Shown here one piece after another: positions 56,691-64,000 of a stretch of DNA of 64,000 nt (within the stretch, counting starts at the first letter, position 1; every line of letters starts with the position of its first letter). Position numbers and translations under genes: made by a program. The DNA lies in contig NC_080683.1 in the NCBI RefSeq assembly GCF_030445035.2, positions 122,931,225 through 122,995,224 on the forward strand, read 5' to 3'. This DNA comes from Dasypus novemcinctus. Its lineage: Eukaryota > Chordata > Mammalia > Cingulata > Dasypodidae. The notes beneath the pieces were generated by a model. The model was not told where the DNA came from, did no database searches, and worked only from the letters and a program-made list of their open reading frames with translations.

Positions 56691-58074
56691 ACATGTGGCC
56701 TCGGTTCAAAGTAGGACATTCATTGCTTTGACTTCCACCCCAATTTGCAAAATTCAACTCTTTCTTTAATGCATATCGGAGTATAAATTAAACATGTGAT
56801 TTTAGACTAAAATGCAGCATTGTTTTTCTCAAACCTGTGTCTGTAGGAGATTTTTTCCCCTGAGTTTTTATGAGATTGCAAAGTTGCGTAGAACATATAC
56901 AAACATGGCCTGTTCAAGTCACAAAGAAGTTTTAAGAACTTTTGAAGATTGTTTTCATGCAGAAAACATTCTCTGACTACAATGCGATTAAGGCAGAAGC
57001 CAAGGAGGCCCCCTTAAAGCAGGGCCTCCTGGGTCCCAGCTGGAGGGCAGCTCGTCATTGTCCATAGCCTCAACTGCCTCAGCTGATGCTTACTTGACAG
57101 TCGTCCTCTGCCTAGAGCAGTACCCGGTGCTCTGAATCCCATAGGAAAGACATCTAACACAGATCTGTTGGGTCAGGTGCGCTTTCTAGAAAACCGATGC
57201 TTGGGCTGATACCCGAAGGGTGGACAGACAGTAACCAGGAGGCTTGGAAGCAAGTGGACTGGAAGATGGTCCCCAGTCAAAGCCTGGAAGAGAAGTCCAG
57301 TGAGCCCGGAGCAGAGGCGGAAGGGCGCCAGACCTCCAGGGTGGCTCCGAGCCTTTAAAGACCCGGTTTTGTGTCCCTCCTGCTTTAACTCCCAAACGAC
57401 CACCTCCTGTTCCAGAAAGTTCTTTTCTGTCAATGAATATACTCTCACTTCTTATTTTGAAAACTCTTAAAGACATTTTTAAAGACAGTCTTAGGCAGAT
57501 GCCTAGATGAAATTTACTTCTACCTTTCCTTCCTGTAAACAAAGAATGCCTCGATCTCGGTGCACTTGAGTAGAAAACAGTGCCCCAGTGGTGTGTGGCC
57601 AGCAGTCAGCTGAAGACAAGTGGTGTGGAGGTTCTCAGGGGTCAGGTGCATGTGAGCGTTTCCCTAATTGTTCTGGACCCTGGATTCAGAGTGCCCTTTC
57701 CTATTTCGCTTACTACATCCCCAGGCCTAGGTGAGGTCAAGGTGCACCGGCAGGAAATAGCAATGCAATCAACACCCTGCTGTTTTCAAAGACCCAACTT
57801 TTCTATCCCATCGTTATTGTGGGGGCAGTGCTTTATTGTCCAAACAGCAAGTGTGCCTTGCTTCGGGAAGCACTTTGAGAAACTAAAAACAGTGGTCAGT
57901 TGGCCATAGCAGTGGATAATGATGTTAGCACAAGTCAATCAAATCGACAAAAAACACACATTTCTTTTGAGTCAAGAGTGTGAACCTTCTGATCTGCAAA
58001 TCTCCTACTGGAAGTACAATCCAAGATTCTGGTTTGGGCATCAATTGTTTCTTTGCTTGTTTTCACTGTTAAGT
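56691..58074. other. Unique sequence
   Basis: No repeat or supported exon recognised. Short frames near 57186-57542 and 57580-57909 lack context. Confidence 0.35.
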
Positions 58075-58228
58075 TTTTTTCCGTTTAAAAAAAAATTTAT
58101 TGAAGTATGTCACTCATTACAAAATACACATAAACAATAATTGTATAGTAATAGTTGTGAACTTACAAAACAAACATATATAGCATCATTACAGAATTCT
58201 TATAATTCTCCCTACCACCAAAAACTTG
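58075..58228 (-). mobile_element. 5'-truncated lineage L1 copy, 154 bp
   Basis: Poly-A at the left as T-rich sequence, followed by a 3' UTR that aligns with 44221-44380 (TAGTTGTGAACTTACAAAAC). Flanked by CTGTTAAGT at 58066-58074 and CTGTTAACT at 58229-58237. A typical dead-on-arrival L1 insertion. Confidence 0.8.
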
Positions 58229-59877
58229 CTGTTAACTATTAACTGGCTCAGGAATTGTTCATGAACAGCAAGATGCTCAAGGCAATAGGAAGATGACTTG
58301 ATTTATGCTGTATTTCAGGTAATTTCATACTAAATTATTTTAGCTTTAACCACATTAACAATGTTATATATTGCATACATAAGTATGAATTGGGTACATT
58401 ATTTTTATTTTACAGACTCATCATTGATGATCAATTTATCCAAATTTCTGCTTAAACAAGTCTTTTATTTTAGGTCAAAACAGTTTAGAAATAATCTACC
58501 CACTGTCTCTTTGACTGGCTTCAGAATTGTTTGAATAACATAATTTCAAGCCATATTTAAGCATCACTTTTTTGGGAGAGTATTTTAGTGGTCCAACTCA
58601 GAAATATGTAAAAAGATCAATAGGTGGGTTCATATTTTGAGCAGATCGCGTATACAAATTGGTTGTTTTATAGTCCAAAAATAACACTTGAGTTTAATTC
58701 AGTTTGGAATTGAATAAATTTTGGTACCATTCCTTTGTGGAGTCAAGTCATTAATTATTACAATGTTTTAGCAATCAATTGTTGTAACAGTTGATCATGA
58801 TGAACTGTTTCATCTGTATCTGTCATGGACATAGACAGGATAATGTACTTTCAATGGACTTTAACAGTGAGCTCCACAAAGCAGTGATATTACTAGAGGT
58901 AAGCCAAGATAAAAGAATGAAAATCACTCTGTACATAACAAATGTTCTGATCAAGATAATGGCTTTTAATTTCCACTGTTGCTTACCATTTAAAAATCCA
59001 ACCACTAGGTATCTTTAATCTAGCTTTTTAGAAAGTTAAATGTTTTCTTTGAAATGCACAGTTAGTTTACAAGCTGCCATTTAATGTTGTTTCCATGATG
59101 TATTGAATTAAATAAAGCACTGGAAAGGAGTCATCTATTACAATTTATTTCTCTTTTGTATAAGCCCCGCATGTCGTGTTGCCTGCTGGATATCAAAAGA
59201 GATTAGGGCAGCATGATTTCAGATCAGAGGACAAGCATCTGACTACCCCAGGGTTTTAGCTTTTTTTTTTCTCATTACAAAAAGTAATTCAACGGAATTC
59301 TAAATAAAATGCAATTTTAACAAACCAATGTGGAGTGTCTAATATTTCAAGCTGTTACATTCACACTTTTTACATTGTATTGAAAACAAAAGTCAACATA
59401 GTTTTTGAAGAATGCTTAACATACATTAAAATTTTGCACAGTAGTAGTGCTAGCAATCTGTTTTATTATAACATATTTAGACCCAAATGACTTTTAGTGG
59501 TATTTCCTTGGAACATATGAATGCTTTAGACTTATTTTGTTTCCTAAATAGAAAACACGCATTGTTTAGTCAAAGTTAGACCTAGTATTGGAAAATGTTG
59601 TTGCTAATTTTATGACATAGGTCAAGCATTCCCAAGCTAAAAGAAAGGTAAGAATGTGGCAAATGCATTTGGAAGCTTTTGTATTAAGTGATGAATTTCT
59701 CATTGGAAGGAAAACATTTTTGGTGGATATATAAGAACAATTGTGCTAGCACTTATAAGCCTCCATTTTTTTCCATTTTTGAGCATATAGCTATGATATA
59801 TGGTATGACTTTTATTTTAAGGTAATGTCCTTTATATCAATAGAGTATAATAAATTATTTAATAAGTCGTGTTGCCA
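58229..59877. other. Repeat-free AT-rich sequence
   Basis: About 1.6 kb without recognised repeats between two L1s. It could hold conserved non-coding DNA. The frame at 58791-59018 has no support as a gene. Confidence 0.35.
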
Positions 59878-61510
59878 TTATTTACTAACAGTTTGGAGGA
59901 GAATGTGTATCCATACTGCATACCCCATACAAAAATGAATTACAGGTGAATTAAATATCTGTATGTAAAAAATTAAAAAGTACCAGAAGAAAATAGCTTT
60001 AAATACTATTAGAGTGCAGATATCATTCCTTACTATGACACCAATATCAGAAACCATCAGAAAAATAGTTGAGTCCTGAATAGCCAATCTTGAAAAAGAA
60101 GAATGGAGCTGGATGACTCGCACTTCATGATTTCAAAACTTACTACTAAGCTACAGTAATTAAAACACTGTGGTACTGGGATAAAAATAGACATACAGAC
60201 AAATGGAATAAAATTGGGAATCCAGAGATAAACCCACACACCTGTGGAGAGATGATTTTGACAAGGATGCCAAGTCCTTTCAAGGGGAAAGAATAGTCTG
60301 TTCCATAATTGTGCTGGGACAACTGCAAAGCCATATGCAAAGGAGTTTGGATTCCTACTTCTGTCCATATAAAAATTGATTCAAAATAGATCATTGACTT
60401 AAATAGAAGATCTAATACTATAAAACTCTTAAAAAAACATAAGGCAATATCTTCAGGACTTCTATTAGACAATGGATTTTTAGATTTTACACCAAAAGCA
60501 TAAGCAACAAAAGAAAAAGTAGATAACAGGACTTGATCAAAATTTTAAAATTTTGTTCATCAAAGGACATTATCAAGGAAGGGAAAAGGCAGCTTCCAGA
60601 ATGGGAGAAAATATTCTGAAACCAAATATCTGAAAAGCATTTCCTATCATTAACATACAAAGAACTCCTACAACTCTACAAGAAAAAGACAAACAGCCTA
60701 ATGAAAGAAAGGGAGGGGGCAAGGATTTGAATAGACATTTCTCCAAAGAAGAGATATAAAAGGTCAATTAGCACATGAAAAGATGCTCACCATCATTAGC
60801 CAATAAAAAAATACAAATTAAATCTACCGTGGGATACCACTTCGCACCCAGTAGAATGGATATTATTAAGAAATGAAAGTGACAAATGCTGATAAGGATG
60901 CAGAGAAATAGGGACCTTAGTACATTGTTGATGGGAGTGCAAAACGGTGCAGCCACTGTGGAAAGCAGTTTGGTGGTTGCTCACCAACTGAAACATAGAA
61001 TTACTATATGATCTGGCAATTCTATTTCTAGGTATGTACCTAAAATAATGAAAAGCGGGGTTTACACAAATATTTGTCCATCAATGTACATGGCAGCATT
61101 ATTCCCAAAAGTCAAAAGGTAAAAGCAACCCAAGTAACTGTCAACGGATGAATGGACAAAATGTGCTCTATTCATACAACGGGATATTATTTAACCATAA
61201 AAAAAATGAAGTGCTTGTCCATAGAACCTTGCAGACATCATGTTGAGTGAAATAAGCCAGACACTAAAGGACAAATATTTTATGGTTGCTCTTCTATGAA
61301 GTACTCAGAATAAGCCAATTCATGGAGACAGAAAGCAGAATCGTGTTGACCAGGAGTGTGAGGAGGCGGGGATGGGGACTTCTTGCTAAACGAGTGTGAG
61401 CTTCAGTTAGGCATGATGACATAGGGAGCGGTAAAAGTTGCACAATGTTGTCAGTACACTTAATGTTGCAGAATTATCCACTTAAAATGGTTATAATGAT
61501 ATTCATGAAC
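59878..61510 (+). mobile_element. Old LINE-1, ORF2 C-terminal part and 3' UTR
   Basis: 60066-61300 reads as the ORF2 C-terminal region in plus orientation, broken throughout, and 61300-61500 as an L1 3' UTR without its poly-A. 59878-60065 is a separate ORF2-derived piece out of order, so the locus is rearranged. Confidence 0.75.
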
Positions 61511-61526
61511 GACCTACATTCTAATT

Positions 61527-61947
61527 TTTTTTTTAAGATTTATTTATTTTATTTATTTCTCTCCCCTTCCCCTCCCCCCACTCATCTGCTTTCTGTGTCC
61601 ATTTGCTGTGTGTTCCTCTGTGTCCACTTGTATTCTTATCAACAGCACTGGGAATCTGTGTCTCTTTTTGTTGCATCATCTTGCTGCATCAGCTCTCCGT
61701 GTGTGTGGCGCCATTCCTGGGCAGGCTGCATTTTTTTCACGAGGGGCAGCTCTCCTTACGGGGTGCACTCCTTGCACGTGGGGCTCCCCTACGTGGGGGA
61801 CACCCCTTTATGACACAGCACTCCTTGCACGCATCAGCACTGCGCATGGGCCAGCTCACCACACAGGTCAGGAGGCCCTGGGTTTGAACCTTGGACCTCC
61901 CATGTGGTCGGCGGATACTCTAATCATTGAGCCAAATCCGATTCCCT
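61527..61947 (-). mobile_element. DAS-SINE, chimeric long form
   Basis: Poly-T at the left, tail with ATTTATTTATTTTATTTATT, full body, tRNA-like head ending near GAGCCAAATCC at the right. No clear target duplication: the left flank is a plus-strand L1 end and the right flank a minus-strand L1. Confidence 0.85.
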
Positions 61948-64000
61948 GGCCCATTTTTTAATCAGGTAGTTTCTCTTTTTATTGTTGAATTGTAGTACCT
62001 TTTAATATATCACGGATATTAAGACCTTATCAGATACGTGATTTCCAAATATTTTCTCCCATTGACTCAGCTGCCTTTTCACCTTTTTGACAAAGTCCTA
62101 TGAGGTGCAAAAGTGTTTAATTTTCTACTTTTTCCTTTGTTGCTCATGCTTTGGGTGTAAGGTTTAAGAAACTACCCCCTACCACAAGATCTTGAAGATG
62201 TTTTTCTACATTTTTTTCTAGGATTTTTATGGTTGTCACTTTTATATTTGGATCCTTGATCCATTTTGAGTTAATTTTTGTATAGGGTGTGGGATGGGGT
62301 CCTCTTTCTTTCTTTTGGGTATGGATATCCAGTTCTCCCAGCACCATTTGTTGAGTACATTATTTTTGGCCCAGGTGTGAGCGCTTGACAGCCTTGTAAA
62401 AAAATCACTTCATCATTGATGCGAGAGTCTATTTCTGATTTCTTAATTTGGTTCTATAGGTCAATCTGTCTATCTTTATGTGAGTGCTTTAAAGTCAGGA
62501 AGTGAGTGTCCTCCAACTTCATTTTTTTTAAAGACTTTTTTTGGGTATTCAGGGCCCTTTACCCTTCCAAATAAATTTGATCATTGGCTTTCCCATTTCT
62601 GGGAAAGGCTTTTGGGGGTTTTCATTGGGATTGTGTTGAATCTGTATATCAGTTTGGGTAGAATTGACATCTAATGATATTTATTCTTCCAGTCCATGTA
62701 TACTGAACGTCCTTCCATTAATTTAAGTCTCCTTCAGTTTCTCTTAACAATGTTTTGTAGTTTTTGGAAAACATGTCCTTTATGTCCTAATTTATTCCTA
62801 AATATTTGATTCTTTTAGATGCTATTATAAATGGATTTTTTTCTGATTTCCTCATCAATTGCACATTAATAGTGTACAGAAACACATGATTTTTGCCCAT
62901 TAATATTGTATCCCGCCACTTTGCTTACCATGTCTATCAGTTCTTCTAGCTTCGTTGTGGATTTTTCAGAATTTTCTAGGTATAGGATCTTATCATCAGC
63001 AAATAGTGAAAGTTTTACTTCTTCCTTTCCTATTTGGGTGCCTTTTATTTCTTTTTGTAGACTAATTTCTCTAGCTAGAACTTCTAGCACAATATTGAAT
63101 AACAAACAGTGGTGACAGTGGGTGTCCTTGTCTTGTTCCTGATCGCAGCAGGAAAACTTTCAGTCCCCATTGAGTACAATGCTTGCTCTAGGTTTTTCAT
63201 ACATGCATTTTACCATATTGAGAAATCATTCTTCTAGTCCTCTTTTGGAGTTTCTTTTTTTCAATAAAGGTTGTTGTATTTTGTCAAACACCTTTTCTGC
63301 GTCAGTCAAGAGGATCGTGTACATTTTCTTACTTATTAATATGGTTTATTACAGTAATTGATTTTCTTGTCTTGAGTCACCCTTGCATACCTGGGATAAA
63401 ACCCACTTGATCATGGTGTATAATTCTTTTAATTTGCTTTTGGATTCAGTTTGCAAATATTTTGCTGAGGATTTTTGCATCTATATTATTGATATTGGTC
63501 TGTAATTTTCTTTTTTCATCATATCTTTATCTGGTGTTGGTATTAGGGTGATACTGGCTTCATAGAATGAGTTTGGTAGCATTCTTTCCTGTTCAGTTTT
63601 TTGGAAGAGCTTGAGAAATATTGGTATTAGATCATCTTTGAATGATTGGTAGAATTCACCTGTGAAGCCACCTGGTCCTGGACTTTTCTTCTTTAGGAGG
63701 TTTTTGATCACTGTTTCAATCTCTTCCCTTGTGATTGGTTTGTTGAGGTCTTCTATTTCTTCTAGGGTCAGTTAGTCACTCATATGTTTCTAGGGATTTA
63801 TCCTTCTCATCTACCTTGTCTAGTTTTTTGGCATACAGGTTTTCACAGTATCCTCTTATGATCTCTCTTATTTTTGTGGGGTCAGTGGTAATGCCCCCCC
63901 TCTCATTTCTGATTTTATTTATTTGTGTGTTCTCTCTTTTTTTCTTTGTCAAATTTTCCTCAGTGTTGATTTTATCTTCACAAAGAACCAACACTTGGAT
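61948..64000 (-). mobile_element. LINE-1 ORF2 region, minus strand, runs off the window
   Basis: It starts abruptly in the ORF2 C-terminal region and rises through the reverse transcriptase towards the 5' side. The catalytic box is intact at 62992-63003 (FADD on the minus strand). Open pieces at 62866-63105 ([16 protein letters not shown]), 63481-63711 ([20 protein letters not shown]) and 63776-63994 are in order but separated by stops and shifts. The DNA polymerase core is therefore recognisable but not functional. The 3' UTR is absent and the 5' end lies beyond base 64000. Confidence 0.85.

Overview
The window is nuclear DNA from a placental mammal, almost certainly an armadillo (Dasypus or a close relative). 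The main evidence is nine copies or monomers of the DAS-SINE type: tRNA(Ala)-headed retroposons, some fused to an unrelated body of about 180 nt, described from Dasypus novemcinctus. Eutherian repeats (L1, Tigger1, MIR, ERVL-MaLR LTRs) surround them. Most of the window is intergenic or intronic and rich in repeats. No long intact host protein-coding gene is visible, and nearly all open frames lie inside repeats, CpG-rich DNA or minisatellites.

The one host gene candidate is on the + strand. A CpG island at 11.0-12.1 kb holds a purine-rich 5' leader, a start codon in strong context at 11470 and a splice donor 13 bases later. At 16307 a well-formed 3' splice site opens a phase-compatible exon that runs to a stop at 16419. 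It is followed by about 1.8 kb of repeat-free AT-rich DNA resembling a 3' UTR. Joined, they would encode 41 residues that I do not recognise.

Layout: 0-4 kb, an old minus-strand L1 cut by two DAS-SINEs. 4-6.2 kb, a MaLR-type LTR retrotransposon with both LTRs. 6.2-11 kb, mixed old repeats and unique DNA. 11-18.2 kb, the candidate gene, with a solo LTR and an 800-bp TGG/TGA tract in its intron. 18.2-25.4 kb, an old L1 of both-ended length, split by a DAS-SINE and a near full-length Tigger1. 25.9-28.9 kb, DAS-SINE, second MaLR element, DAS monomer and an A-tailed retroposon. 28.9-44 kb, GC-rich DNA with three minisatellites, the largest being 33 units of 36 bp at 41.4-42.6 kb, plus solo LTRs. 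44.2-48.4 kb, a young lineage L1 with both ends and a target duplication but most of ORF2 missing. 48.6-58 kb, a CpG-rich patch, an LTR holding two DAS insertions, an MLT1-type LTR, a second triplet tract and a MIR. 58-64 kb, unique AT-rich DNA, then two L1s in opposite orientation around a DAS-SINE, the last running off the window.

The genes do not form a working system. What the window records best is layered retroposition with readable target-site duplications, a lineage L1 with tandemly repeated 5' and 3' untranslated regions, and a cluster of GC-rich minisatellites of the kind common near chromosome ends (the last point is inference).
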